From contig OX459100.1 of assembly GCA_949775045.1 (NCBI GenBank), positions 2,915,936 to 2,979,935 on the forward strand: 64,000 nt of DNA. Reading direction: 5' to 3'. Shown piece after piece: positions 35,413 through 45,776 of this stretch. A program made the translations under genes and the position numbers. The DNA comes from Metridium senile. Its lineage: Eukaryota > Cnidaria > Anthozoa > Actiniaria > Metridiidae. The notes under the pieces were generated by a model that saw only the letters and a list, made by a program, of their open reading frames with translations, did not search any database and had not been told where the DNA came from. Each line of letters starts with the position of its first letter. The first letter of the stretch is position 1.

Positions 35413-38400
35413 GTCAAGATGTTGATGATGATGATAATGATGATGGTAAAGATGATGCTAATGATGCTTATGCTTATGATGATGATGATGATGATGATGA
35501 TGGTAAAAATAATGATTATGGTAAAGATGATGATGATGATGATGATGATGGTGATCATGATGATGATGATGGTAAAGATGATGATGATGATGACAATAAT
35601 AAATATAGGGAGTACCTCAGTAATATCAAGTTTCTTGTCGTTGTTTGTGTCGTATTTTCTCATTATGTCCTCTTTAAATTTGTCAACTTTTTCTTGGCTG
35701 AAGTTCTACATTGTAACAATTAACAATATGAAGAAACTATTTAATTAAGTGTGGATATTTTTCTATATAGAGTGCATTCAGTAAAAGCGTGAAACACTAA
35801 TTACTAAATTTTGCAAAATAGTGCTAGTTGAACAACTCGAACTCTAGCCCGAACTCATACCTAGACGACGGCGATGAGAATCGAGCGGTAAACACTGCCC
35901 ACTCACGGGAAATTTAATGTAAATCTAGTCTTTTCCATAACTCCCTTCTTTGTTAATTGGGCTTCCTGTTTGACAGAAGACATCCCCCTAGTTTGTTTTC
36001 GTTCCCAGTCTCTCTTCTGTAAAACAGGGAGCCCAAACTTAGTAAAAAAAGGTGATGTCTGCGGAGGAGTCAGCTGTAAATCTTCATATAATATATTAAC
36101 TAAGGTTACGTCGCATGTACATACCCTACTTTTATACTTTTTGTAGAAAAGATCTTTTATGAAGTCATTCAGTTCATCTTCTTCAATGAAGTGATTACCT
36201 TTAGAAATATAAACAATAATGAACATTAGTATAAATACACTGTGATTATAGAAAATTGCGCACGATGATTGGCAGTAGAGAAATTAGGACTATTTTTCAT
36301 ATTTTTGTATAAACCGACACATTCCCGTACCCAGAGAGCACCTCGGGCGTTCATTTCTCCCACCGAGTTACCTGGCCTTCTGTGTACGAGAACCAAGTTC
36401 GGCCTCATGGGCTATTGAATCGATCGTAGACCATTCGGGCTGCGGGTCTAATTGTTGAATAGTCACCTACAGCGTTTGGTGCGGATTTTAGAAATGAAAA
36501 TTGAACAATGTTTCCTCAAAAAGGTATTTTTTTACTTTTTGAAATAGAGCAGTTAATAATGCAGTTAAACCATGATGATCAAATAAATTCTAACAAATAG
36601 TCACTATTTAGTGACTATTTGTTGCTACTATTCACCCAGAATAAATAATAAAACAAAGGATAATGAGGTTTCTTGTGTATTACTCTTTTGTCTCAAGATG
36701 TTCTGGTTGAGTGATAGGGACAAAATAGTCACTATTTGTTAGTACTTTCTTAGGGGCCGTTTACATGGAAAAACGTTGTCCCTGGTACAACATACAAAGG
36801 TTACCCTCCTCCCAGGGTCACCCTAGGCGAGCCAACTTTTCTCTGATTTCTAGTAAATCAAGATCGAGTGTTTACATGAGACATTTATACTTGCCTCGGC
36901 TAGAAGGGTTACCCTACCGGTAGGGTTACCCTGTTTGCGAAAAGGGGTTACCCTCTTACCAGGGACAACTTTTCTCCATGTAAACACTTGTCTCGGGGTA
37001 CCTCGGCATTTGCTCTATCACCTTTGTATTTATACTAAAACAATTATGCTCCTCAATTTCGATGAATATATCGATAATAATAAATTCGACTTTGTCTTGA
37101 TTATTATTCGTCGATATTCACCTCGCCTTCGATGGAAACACACCGGGCGATACTAAAATCACAGAAATCAGAAATGAAATCTTTTGTAATAAGATTTGCT
37201 TTAGTGCCCTGAGTCAAAATAGTTTTGCATGTGTCATCAAGAGCCAGAGCATTTGTGTCATCAAACAACCCCCAGCCCTTCCTCAATACTTTCCAGTCTC
37301 CTGCGACAGCGCAGTAACCCTAAAACGTTTAGGTAATTTTTATGTGCTTAGTCTGAGTCACACCTGAGTTTTTCTCTGAACTTAAACAACCAGGTGATCT
37401 CGCTTCGAAGCGCGCAAAGGATTGTTTGTCAAAACGAATAGTGGCAAAATGGCACCTCGAGACAAAAATAATTTCGGTTACTTTCAGGCATTTGGGTTTT
37501 GTTTTTATTCTTTTTTATCCCTGATACAGCAGCAGCGAACTTTTATATTTATTGTCTAAGTAACATTTTAATGTTAAGTTATTTTAAGGATGTGTTTATC
37601 GAGGGTTAACAGGGGAAACAACTCTCTCGAACAACGCCATCTTGGAAATGTTGGTGATGCGACAGAAATTCTTCTGATTGGCTTATATACTAACCGGAAG
37701 TGCGCGCGTGAAATCAAATGGAAAAAAAAGCGAGAGTAAGTCCGGATGTGCAGAATATTCTGGAAACGTTTCGATTCATGCCTAAGGCGACGTCCATTAA
37801 TTAAGGTGCCGCTACGGTAAATCACACCAGGGAATGTTTTTGATTGAAGAACCAAATGGATTCTCAAATCTCGAAAGGGAGAGGCAAGCACATCGCCTAA
37901 ACTTATTACAAGCTAGCCTGTTTGTCAATTTGTAATATTTGGTAGCCAAACATCACTCCATCAGGCAAACTTCATATCGCTTTTTGCGCGTAAGTTGTGA
38001 ACGCTTTGCAAACAACATGGGACAATAATAATAATGATCTAGTTTTGAAATCTTGCATGAGTCTGGAGCATTATTTTAAACCTTCAGTGAAACTACTAGT
38101 GACTGAAGTAATTATTTTTTTGGATATTTAGTTTTTAGTTGTTGTTTTTCGTGAAACTAGGTACATAGTTGCAGCATGCGCTAGAGGCAAAGAAAAAAAA
38201 ACTGTATTAATTGACATTAGATTCGGCTTATATGAAGTTAAGTGATTGAACTTGGCCCTACAAATTCTATATGTCGGCAATACTTCAGTTTCACATTATC
38301 TAGCACCACCGTACTGTTTCAACAAAAGGTGCGTGCTTTGTTTGGAATCTCTGAAAATTGTTTTTACAACAAATCGATGCTTAGCTATTTTTTTGATAAA

Positions 38401-41400
38401 TTGTTTTTTCCATCGTTAAAAAAGTTTAATATATTGTTATTATCATAATTGCAAAAAGCCTTTTGCAAAAAGTACAGCGGCGCTAGATAACGTAAAACTA
38501 CAGTATTTTTTATAACAAATCGATGCTTAGCTATTTTTTTATAAATTGTTTTTTCCATCGTTAAAAAAAGTTTAATATCGCTATTACTATAATTGCAAAA
38601 AGACTTTTGCAAAAAGGACAACGGTGCTAGATAACGTGAGACTGGAGTATTTTTTACAACAAATCGATGCTTAGCTATTTTTTATAAATTTTTTTTTCTA
38701 TCTGTAAAAAATGTTTAATATTGCTATTATTTAATTATAATTGCAAAAAACCTTTTGCAAGAGGTGCTAGATAACGTGCATGAAACTGGAGTATTCTAAG
38801 ATTGCATTTTGTGCCATCGGAGTAAAATGATAATATATTGATATGTTATGATTGTAAAAATACTGGGTAAAATTAGTATTATATGTAGATCTCCTTATTT
38901 GGAAGAGCGGCATGAAATCAATAAAATTTATGTTAATGGATCGTTAAGGTCATGCTGGGCTCCCTCCCGTTCTCGCAGCACCAATTATATAACCTCCCCA
39001 AAGCATTAATGAAGGGAAGTTTAAAAACAACTTAAATATATTTAAAGCTATATAGAATCAGAGTGGCAAAATTCGCGGGCTCTTTCACAGCAATTAACTG
39101 ATTTGTCGCTTCTAAGGTCAGCTCGGGCAAACGGTTTCAACATTTGCTTGTTGAAATGGCAATGTTTAAACGCTTTTAAACTCTTTCAACATCAATTTAA
39201 CATCGATTCAACACGTTTAAACAATGTTGAAAGTTGAAAGAGTTTAAAAGCGTTTAAACATTGCCATTCAACAAAATCGAACGGATGTTGAAGCAAATGT
39301 TGAAACCGTTTGCCCGGGCCTTAAATTGACAAAATTGAAACAAAAAAGAATGGAAACGTTTTGAGATGTAACTATAATTATGAGACCTTCCAGCTTCAAC
39401 TCAAGCGCGCGCTTACCACGTACGTACTACTAAAAAAAATACTTGATTGAGAACTATCGATCGATAAACTGCATGAATCTCTGCGATCATATCTTTATCT
39501 AACTTTCTTAAAATAATATAAAAACAATATGGGGAGAAGGGGGAGGGGTGGGGGCGGCTGTACACAGGTAACAAAACAACTTCCTTAAAGAATATAATTA
39601 GCTCTGAATACATCTATCAATGTGGAAAGAATCTACGAACGAAAGAAACTACATTGGTACCTCTATTAGCGGTTACCCATTCAGCGGTCAGCCTTTTTAT
39701 TAGGCGGCCACAATAGAAAGTCCCAAATCTATTCCTATACCTATTCTATACCTCTATTCAGCGGCAAACCTCTATTAAACGGCCAATTTGGAAAGTCCCA
39801 AGGGTGACCGCTTAATAAAGGTACTACTGTACTACAACTACTACTAGTGTAAAATATGTGCAAAAAGATACTAGATTGACCACTATCGACAACCTGAATT
39901 TATCTTTCATATCTTTATCTAAGTTAAAAATATAAATATATTAAATCAACTTCCTTAAAGAATACTAGCCTTCAGGTGTGTCTGATTTCGACTACATGCG
40001 CATTAAAATGTATTTAGAGTTTTAACCTTACTTATGATCAGGTGGATGGATATACACCAAATGAAAAATATATTGTCGCAATCAAACCTATACAGTGAAA
40101 AAAAGTAAAAAGTAAAAAGTAAAGAAATGTATTTTACGTCAAAAGTCATTTTAACAGAAGCTACTCTTCCAGAGAGCCTGTGCAGTCCACACTTTGATGC
40201 CTGCAAAGGATGCTCGCATTTCTTTATCGATTTATTCATAGCATTATTCGCTGTATGCATATGTGTTTGTATTAAAAAGTTCATGATTGCCTTTCAGAGC
40301 CCTAAAATTTAGAATATTTTACTTTAATACTTAAATTATATTTATATAATACCGACATACTTTGCAGGGGTTAGAGTGTGGACTGTATCTCCAGCTGCGA
40401 CAACGATTTTTGAATAAGACATTTAAAGAATGGAGACCCGAATCCGCAACAAAACGAAATCAGAAACTGATCTGGATAAGCAAAATAAATAAACTTAAAA
40501 AAAAATGGCAGGATAACACTTCGGACAGAAATAAATCAATGTGCAACTACCAAAGCATCAATGTTTTCAAAATATATCTATCTTGTAACGATCTTTCATT
40601 CCTCTGAAGATGGCCTCGAAGGCTGAGAGCCGAGCTTATATTATGAGAAGTTTTTAAAAATTAAAAGGTCGAGGACGAACAAATACTATTATTATATCTA
40701 TATTCACTCCCATCCACTCCTAATCCTGTTCGAAATCACCTTCCTATTTGATTTTTTTAGAAAAGCTCTTTGCGATGACTTTATATTCTGATAATCTTAA
40801 TTGTTAAACATGGAACATTCCTCATATCTAGCTTTGTATAAGAAAGGTTGTCAGAAACAAACCAGTATGCCATTATATTGACGGATTCTCAGACCATATT
40901 TAAGACTATTTTAAGTTGTGAGGTAAAAAATAGACTCAACAATTCAGATACAATAAAGGAAAGAAAAAGGTGGGTTTTAATGACGTTTTTTTTCTCAATA
41001 ATTAAAGCGCTGTACTATTTAACAATAGGCGCATTTACACAGGGAAATTAAGCCTCAATTCAGAGTAAATTGAAATCAGTTTCCTATTGTTAAGCGATAA
41101 TATTTTTAACAAAAAAAAACATCCAGAAAATTCTGAAAAGACACGATAGAAGTGATTTCGGAATATGTGCTTGGTCATGTGACCAAAAATAGCCAACCTT
41201 CTAGACAGGAGATCAGCCTCATAGATTAACTTTAAAAAAACATCAATCCCGCAGTAAATCTATAGCACGTAAAAAAAATATATATATAAAAATCAACAAA
41301 CCAAATCCAATGTGGTTGGATATTTATCTTCGCTAATCTAATGATATTCTAAACATTTTTTGGCAATTTTCACAATTCATGTTCCGCTACTGGCAAATTT

Positions 41401-42776
41401 ATTCCTGTAGCTGAAAACTCAAAGCTGGCAAAGACAGTATGAGTAGAGAAATAATTTCAACAACTAATAAAGCATTAATTTCACAAGAAACATTTAGTAA
41501 TTTAATTGTTCTAAATGAAAATAAAAGAGAGGGGTTGAACATTTCTACGAATTGATGTGTTAGGAAAATGATATGTGCTTTTTGGTAATTCTGAAACTCA
41601 ACCTGCGTATATTTTTTTCTTTTCACTTTGATTTTGATAAGTAAAAAATGCCGTTGCGTTCTTCAAGAATTTTACTATACCCATAGTGTATTTATAAGGA
41701 TAATTTCCCATTATTTTAACCTGCAGAATCTTAGCTGGAAACATTCAGATATCAACACCAAAACACTGCTGATCTATTCTAAGGCGCTATTACATTACAT
41801 GCAATGTTTTTTAGCAACGTGTCTAGTCGCGCAATGCCATTGTGCCACAAGTTGCTGAAGACGTACACAGTGTAACAGAGGCTTCAGTCTCGCAATTTGT
41901 TACCTTGCACAAAGTAGAGTTCAGTTTTACTTTTCACAACGGAACTCAACAACTTGCAACGCCACATTTTCAAACATTGCGAAACAAGTTGATGGAAATT
42001 AAAATTACACAATGTAACAGCGAGCGCCTTTGGGTTTCTGCATTGACACAATAATAACTTTGTTATGCTCAGCTCGGTCTCACGAATCTAAAATACCTAC
42101 AGTATTACGATCATCGTCTATCTTTAATATATTGATATTAATTTACCCTGCAGCAAATTGCACAATTATAAAAAGCAAATTACAAGATCGTCCTCATAAA
42201 AATGGTGTTTGCAGACATGATTTCGATTTAGTTAACTTCGTACAACCGGCCTCAGAAGTACTAGAAAATTCTAGTACTTCTGGGACGGTTGTACGAAGCC
42301 TGAATAGCGCTATCCACCGAATAAATCCTTATCCAACGGATAAAACCTACACAAACTCTATACACTGGATAACTTTATCCAGGCTTCGTAAAACTGGTCC
42401 CTGTTTTGGAGTACATAATTTAGGCACCTGTCAACGTTTACAAATGTTTTCAATTCGGTGTCGGGAATCAAAACAAAGCCTAATTCACTCCAAGTGTATC
42501 ATTTACATATTTCAAGGTTAACTTCAAATAAAAAACTTAACCAACTTAAAGACATTTGCACAGGTTAGTTATATAAACCTTGAAATAATTTAAATCTAAA
42601 AGCCTTAAGCACTTGTAGATTAATTTTAAGTCCTTAGTTAAGACAAAAGAAACTTTTAATACCAATAGAAATTAAATTCTCTTACCATCTTTATCCCACT
42701 TGCTAAACGTCTCCATTAGCTCGGTGGAGGTCAATTTCTCGATGTCCAGTGCTGGTTTAACGTTCTTCGAAGCCAT
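29033..42776 (-). CDS. gene A: hexa-EF-hand calcium-binding protein (calbindin/calretinin/secretagogin family), 11 exons
   Basis: Cytosolic Ca2+ buffer/sensor family. Coding exons on the - strand, first to last: 42686-42776, 36125-36198, 35616-35705, 34341-34436, 33838-33894, 32405-32485, 31598-31653, 31015-31054, 30858-30914, 29611-29694, 29033-29188. All introns are GT-AG and all joins keep frame, giving 293 residues and a TAG stop. Six EF-hand loops lie at residues 28-39, 74-85, 123-134, 168-179, 213-224 and 264-275; each starts with Asp and ends with Glu, so all six look able to bind Ca2+. The linker after EF2 (LATILPVQDNFL) and the FMK before EF3 match the calbindin/calretinin pattern. 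Start: ATG in good context (AAAGATGG), N-terminus MASKNVKPALD. The first intron is about 6.5 kb. It is the downstream paralogue of gene B, same strand, identical intron positions and phases. The exon 2 donor was placed after Ser-Arg (AGG|gtatgt); that end could be off by one codon. UTRs were not defined. Confidence 0.93.
29368..29505. mobile_element. short inverted-repeat fragment in gene A intron 10
   Basis: GGGACGGACCATTAGATTTT + TGAGGGG is opposed by CCCCCTATCAAATATCTAAA. GCTGTGCACGA is repeated inside. Confidence 0.45.
29738..30420 (-). mobile_element. Penelope-like terminal repeat interrupted by a TTAA element
   Basis: Module ACTAGCGAGTAAACTAGT...GATAGGTAATAT...CACCGTAAAAAATGTTA runs to 29821. 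It continues after the insertion with CTTTACTGACGTTTCGAGCT and the - strand hammerhead-like core (30404-30374; CTGACGG, GGGC-TAAA-GCTC, GAAAC, GTC). AGTAAA next to GTC can pair with TTTACT before the core. In intron 9 of gene A. Confidence 0.6.
29822..30364. mobile_element. 543-bp TIR element inserted at TTAA
   Basis: Terminal inverted repeat GGAGGCTCGAAATGGTTT on both ends, with TTAA directly outside each end (29818-29821 and 30365-30368). Removing the element and one TTAA restores the continuous repeat seen at 34.1 kb. A TTAA duplication is known for piggyBac-type transposons; no transposase is present. Confidence 0.8.
31113..31229. mobile_element. 117-bp fold-back MITE in gene A intron 7
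   Basis: CAGTGACCACAAATAATAGT + ACGAGGTTGGAGTTGC faces GCAACTCCAACCTCG + AACTATCATTCGTGTCCACTG. Confidence 0.8.
31338..31495. repeat. (TGAA)n microsatellite in gene A intron 7
   Basis: Long near-perfect TGAA tract, between exons 8 and 7. Confidence 0.95.
31820..32070. repeat. dispersed repeat shared with 41.8 kb
   Basis: Words such as AGAAACAAGTTGCTGAGAAA, CAACTTGCAA and TTGCACAAAGCAGAGTT recur at 41805-42030 in the same order (GCGAAACAAGTTGATGG, CAACTTGCAACGCC, TTGCACAAAGTAGAGTT). Both are inside gene A introns. Confidence 0.7.
32581..32792. mobile_element. palindromic MITE, family 4 copy 1 (gene A intron 5/6 region)
   Basis: GTCCCCTTCACAATTCCCTG + CGCCATCTTG faces CAAGATGGCGCAGGG + AACTGTGAAGGGGAC. 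The inner arm GAGCTTGCAATGATAGAGAC pairs with a matching inverse. Copies 2 and 3 are at 46514-46850 and 48112-48306. Confidence 0.85.
32825..33830. repeat. (AAAC)n array of about 1 kb in gene A intron 5
   Basis: Near-perfect AAAC between 32965 and 33175, with longer-period variants around it (about 33480-33560 and 33570-33660 are copies of each other). It ends a few bases from exon 5. The Cys-Leu-Phe-Val frame on the - strand is an artefact. Confidence 0.95.
33928..34205 (-). mobile_element. Penelope-like terminal repeats, tandem, with hammerhead-like core
   Basis: Two copies of the GAGTAAACTAGTATAG...GATAGGTAATATAATGAAAT module (33930-34017, 34018-34107). Then comes a - strand core at about 34153-34123 (CCGACGA, A, GGGC-TAAAA-CTC, GAAAA, GTC) enclosed by 16-bp arms 34108-34123 and 34154-34169 that can pair (GTTGATTTAACTTTAC / GTAAAGTTAAGTCAAC). 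In intron 4 of gene A. Confidence 0.6.
34497..34796. mobile_element. 300-bp palindromic MITE with perfect 9-bp target-site duplication
   Basis: Ends CATCCTCGGGAACCCAGGGG and complement. Flanked by ACCACCAAG at 34488-34496 and 34797-34805. The arms match for more than 100 bp around a centre at about 34645. A 9-bp duplication with long TIRs is the hallmark of Mutator-like elements. In intron 3 of gene A, next to the (GAT)n array. Confidence 0.92.
34805..35600. repeat. (GAT)n array of about 800 bp in gene A intron 3
   Basis: GAT tracts with interspersed GGTAAA and GCTTATGAT. It ends about 15 bp from the donor side of exon 3. Asp-run, Met-run and Ile-run frames are artefacts. Confidence 0.95.
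35950..36035. mobile_element. short fold-back in gene A intron 2
   Basis: TTGGGCTTCCTGTTTGACAG + AAG faces CTTCTGTAAAACAGGGAGCC + CAA. Confidence 0.65.
36751..36995. mobile_element. fold-back MITE in gene A intron 1
   Basis: GGCCGTTTACATGGAAAAAC + GTTGTCCCTGGTA faces TACCAGGGACAACTTTTCTC + CATGTAAACAC. GGTTACCCT is repeated inside. Confidence 0.8.
37000..38235. other. gene A intron 1 sequence, no exon seen
   Basis: Unique sequence. Small frames at 37104-37286 and 37574-37891 have no recognisable domain. Confidence 0.4.
38240..38800. mobile_element. TIR element, family 5, with a right end amplified three times
   Basis: Left end CAGTTTCACATTATCTAGCA + CCACCGTACTGTTT. The right part (ACAACAAATCGATGCTTAGC...GCTAGATAACGTGAAACTGG) is repeated in tandem at about 38365, 38510 and 38655. 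Other copies are at 44155-44380, 47762-47991 and 62975-63130; end fragments are at about 41030-41110 and 44865-44900. Confidence 0.75.
39112..39325. mobile_element. palindromic MITE, family 1 copy 2
   Basis: Same family as 3883-4102: ends in CCGTTTGCCCGGGCC followed by TTAA, with a decayed and partly deleted left arm. It lies in the first intron of gene A. Confidence 0.8.
39650..39832. mobile_element. fold-back element with GGTACCTCTATTAGCGG ends
   Basis: GGTACCTCTATTAGCGGTTA + CCC faces GGGTGACCGCTTAATAAAGG + TAC. GCGG and CTCTATT words are repeated inside. Style resembles pogo/Tigger-type ends, not proven. Confidence 0.6.
40072..40412. mobile_element. TIR element, family 6 copy 1
   Basis: Left ATTGTCGCAATCAAACCTAT...GCAGTCCACACTTTGATGCCTGC faces right GCAGGGGTTAGAGTGTGGAC...CAGCTGCGACAACGAT. 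Copy 2 is at 61425-61697. Confidence 0.7.
41805..42030. repeat. dispersed repeat shared with 31.8 kb
   Basis: Second copy of the sequence at 31820-32070, in intron 1 of gene A. Minor frames over it are not genes. Confidence 0.7.
42236..42299. mobile_element. 64-bp near-perfect palindrome in gene A intron 1
   Basis: TTCGTACAACCGGCCTCAGA...TTCTAGTACTTC...GGTTGTACGAA; a strong hairpin. Confidence 0.8.
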
Positions 42777-42892
42777 CTTTGGAGTTAGCTCTAAGCAAGC
42801 TAAGTTCTGCAGAGTTGAGGCGTCTGAAGGCTTTCCTACACATCTGCTGCACCTGAGCGAGATCCTTGAATATTAATAGTAGGAAAGGATGC

Positions 42893-42900
42893 GTGATTGG
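42893..42900 (-). promoter_or_regulatory. inverted CCAAT box upstream of gene A
   Basis: GTGATTGG on the + strand, i.e. CCAATCAC in the direction of transcription, ends 124 bp upstream of the gene A ATG. Gene B has the same octamer at 126 bp. The bases just downstream of it are also alike in the two genes (GATG/CATG before the box and a TGAATA-TTAAT/TAAT run). Function as a CCAAT/NF-Y site is inferred. Confidence 0.5.
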
Positions 42901-43379
42901 TCGCGTCCAAATGCAACTTTAAATAGGCTATTTTGTTAATACTATTTAAACTACTAGTATAGATTATTGTAGACTAGAGATTTTTTTAGATTAGTTTATC
43001 AGAAGAATAGTGTCTCACCTTTCAAGCTTTTATTCATAAAAAATAGGAGCTATCTTTCTTTTTTTTATTGTTTGAACAAGTATTTATTTGTTCTTAATTT
43101 GTATAAAAATTAGAGTTTTACTTCTCGCCACAGATTGATAGTTATAATATACTGTACTAGTAATCGGCTTAACTTTAAAACAGATAGGTGGCTTGTTTTT
43201 AATTGTTTTTCTTTTTGTTATAATATACTGATATGCGTGTTTGATCTGTAGGGTTTAGGTTAGTAATTCTAATAAAACCGAAATAGGTGTTTTGTTTTGT
43301 TTTTGTTTTTCCTTTTGTTAGTGCAGTGGAATAGATATAGTTTGACGACCACCTTGTAGTGATATAATAATATCTAATT

Positions 43380-43530
43380 AACCGAGCGCGAGGGCCGTAC
43401 GGGAAGTTATGGACCGAGTTTTTTTTTCACTGTCTTATGGCCAGAGTGCGTAGCGCGAGGGCCATAAAAAGTGAAAAAAAACCCGAGGTTCCATAACTTC
43501 CAGTACGGCCCGAGCAAACGAGGTTAATAA
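43380..43530. mobile_element. fold-back element with GAGCGCGAGGGCCGTAC arms
   Basis: TTAACCGAGCGCGAGGGCCG + TACGGGAAGTTATGGA faces TCCATAACTTCCAGTACGGC + CCGAG...GGTTAA. A further CCGTACGGAAAGAGTACGG hairpin is at about 43596-43617. Confidence 0.75.
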
Positions 43531-43704
43531 GATATTTATTATATAGCAATTTTAGGGAAAAAATATAATAAATAAGCTGCTCTCGCTTTTCCGGTCCGTA
43601 CGGAAAGAGTACGGCCCGCTTTTTGACCAATAAGATCGTGCGTTATATCTTTGCTATATAAAAATAATATATATCTTAGTATAAAAACTCATTGTAAATA
43701 AAAC

Positions 43705-43925
43705 GTTGCCGCAGCTTATACAATAGCATCAAGCCAAGATTAAAAAGAATGCTGGAATTGTATTGATATTTTATTGAAATCAGACTTGTTATCGACAGAA
43801 TTGATTGTAATACAATAACACAAAAATAGTCACAATATTACTATTTTAGAAAACAAGTCGGTTTCTATACATTACCAGCACAAAACCAGCATTCATTTCG
43901 GTCTAGGCTTGTTGCTCAAGCTGGG
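43705..43925. mobile_element. inverted-repeat element, family 2 short form
   Basis: Left GCATCAAGCCAAGATTA...GAATGCTGG...ATTGAAATCAGACTTGTTA and right AACAAGTCGGTTTCTATACA...CCAGCATTCATTTCGGTCTA are the same ends as the composite at 4694-7065, with only about 80 bp between them. Confidence 0.75.
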
Positions 43926-44154
43926 ACAAGGTTTTTCGAAAGAGTTTAAACATAGTAAAAAACCTTGAACATTAATTTAAGGTAACATGAAACCTTATTC
44001 TCGTGATGTTGGAGGTGCACGACATATCTCAAACATTTGAAAAGCTACCAAACGTATTCAATTATTAATAGACCAGTTTAATTGATCTGTTTTAGCAGTT
44101 TTTTAATGACATTTTTACGCCTCTTGTCATTTAGCTTCAGGCACACGAATACTA

Positions 44155-44380
44155 GCTTCATTACCGTGTTATCTGACACCGCTGTACTGTTTCTACAAAA
44201 GGCGCATTTGTACAGGGATAACCTCGAAAATTCAAATGTGTTTTAAGCAATAGCATTTTCCGGCGTGTTATGCTTGGAATTTGTGAATATTTTGACAACA
44301 AATCAAGGCTTAGCCTGTGCAAATGCGCCTTTTGTCAAAAGGTACAGCGGTGTTAGATAACGTGAAACAGGAGTATTGTC
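44155..44380. mobile_element. TIR element, family 5 copy
   Basis: ACCGCTGTACTGTTTCTACA + AAAGGCGCATTTGTACAGGG faces GCCTGTGCAAATGCGCCTTT + TGTCAAAAGGTACAGCGGTG. Confidence 0.8.
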
Positions 44381-45489
44381 GAGCTATAATAGCAGATGTA
44401 TGTCTTGCGCCTGGATACGCAAGCCAATTCAAGCTATTAGACTCTCGGCGGGATTAAAAGTTGGGGATTATACTCTTGATAAATCGCCTACAAGCTTCCG
44501 AACGCCGATCTTAAAGAGCTATTATGCCGGCGGCAGTTTACATCAGTTCTGCTTAGAACTTGAAGGGCAGGAGCAGGGAGTGGTGGGAATGTAAGCATTT
44601 AATTTTAAATTAAATATACATAATTCAAGGCTTGAGATTTTTATGGTTTATTTGGTATAGAACAAATAGTCTAGATATTACAAAGATTGCTAGGTGCTTT
44701 TTTATATCATTTTATTTATTTAAGATTTATTTATTTGTATTATTTGATTGAAACATTGTTAAAGTTCTGATTTTTTGTAATCAGCCAATGAGATAGCACA
44801 TTGATCTAACATTTATAAAGCCTATTGTATCGATATTGTAAAGGCATGTCGTTTCTTTCAGATTGTACAGCGGTGTTTTATAACGTGAAACTGGAGCACT
44901 GTGAAAGAGTTTGGCAAAACTTTCAACACGTGTTTAGCTCACAATACTTTCGCTCAAAACAGTTAGAGGAATAAAATTGTCCACATGTTTTGCTTAGTAT
45001 AGAGGGATTTTCCATTGCAACCATGGCCACGTTTGTGGGCTAGTACAAAAATGTAAAAAACGATTTTGAATGGCAAAGTATTTCAGTTCCCTTGAGAGAA
45101 AAGCTTCATTGTTCCTACCACAAACATGGCTGCCATGAAATCTCTAACACATTTTTGTTTACACTTAATGTAATCACGAATAAAAGGTAAAGAGTTCCGT
45201 GCTATATAGCAAGTACTAAATTTGACAATGTTGTCTTTTTAATTTGGTTGTGTGAATTTGCTCATGGCCTATTTTTTAGTAGATATCACTCATGAAGTGA
45301 ATATGACAAAAGGTAAAATTCTTCTCGTTAACAACTAGAAAAAAAATAGTCTGCAAAACAGGCATTCTTTTTGGTTTTGGGGGAAAATCGGATATTGGGT
45401 TCTTGTGTTGTCTTGATACCCGCGACAAACATAGAGAAACACGGAGTTCAACACAGGAACCCCAGAACACGATTTTTCTAATATGATTT

Positions 45490-45602
45490 TAGGTTTTTTC
45501 GATTCGTCAATCATTTTGAGGCGAAGCTTGTAAGTTAACTCATTGGTTAATTTGATGAACTCCCGCCTCCAAACTGATTGACGAATCGAAAAAAAACGAA
45601 TT
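45490..45602. mobile_element. fold-back MITE with TTCGATTCGTCAATCA arms
   Basis: TTTTTTCGATTCGTCAATCA + TTTTGAGGCG faces CGCCTCCAAACTGATTGACG + AATCGAAAAAA. Confidence 0.8.
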
Positions 45603-45776
45603 CAAATTGAAATTCGCAATTTGCTATAGCTAGTTGCGATGCAACGATAATTGCTGTGATGTGTTTGTTTACTTGTTTACTTTCATTTGTGGTTTCAAGG
45701 GATTTTTTTACTATTTTTCAATAGATGCCAAGGTCGTTTCAATGACAAAGTTCTCAGCTATATCTTAGCTGATAGA

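Larger units (their letters stand above)
42777..45776. other. spacer between genes B and A
   Basis: About 3.0 kb separate the end of gene B coding sequence from the start of gene A. It holds the gene A promoter and several repeat elements listed separately. No gene seen. Confidence 0.7.

Noticed and set aside
34755..35723. Long frames of Ile/His, Asp or Met runs on both strands
   Set aside because: All are translations of the GAT array in gene A intron 3. The - strand frame reaches exon 3 only because the array lacks stops.
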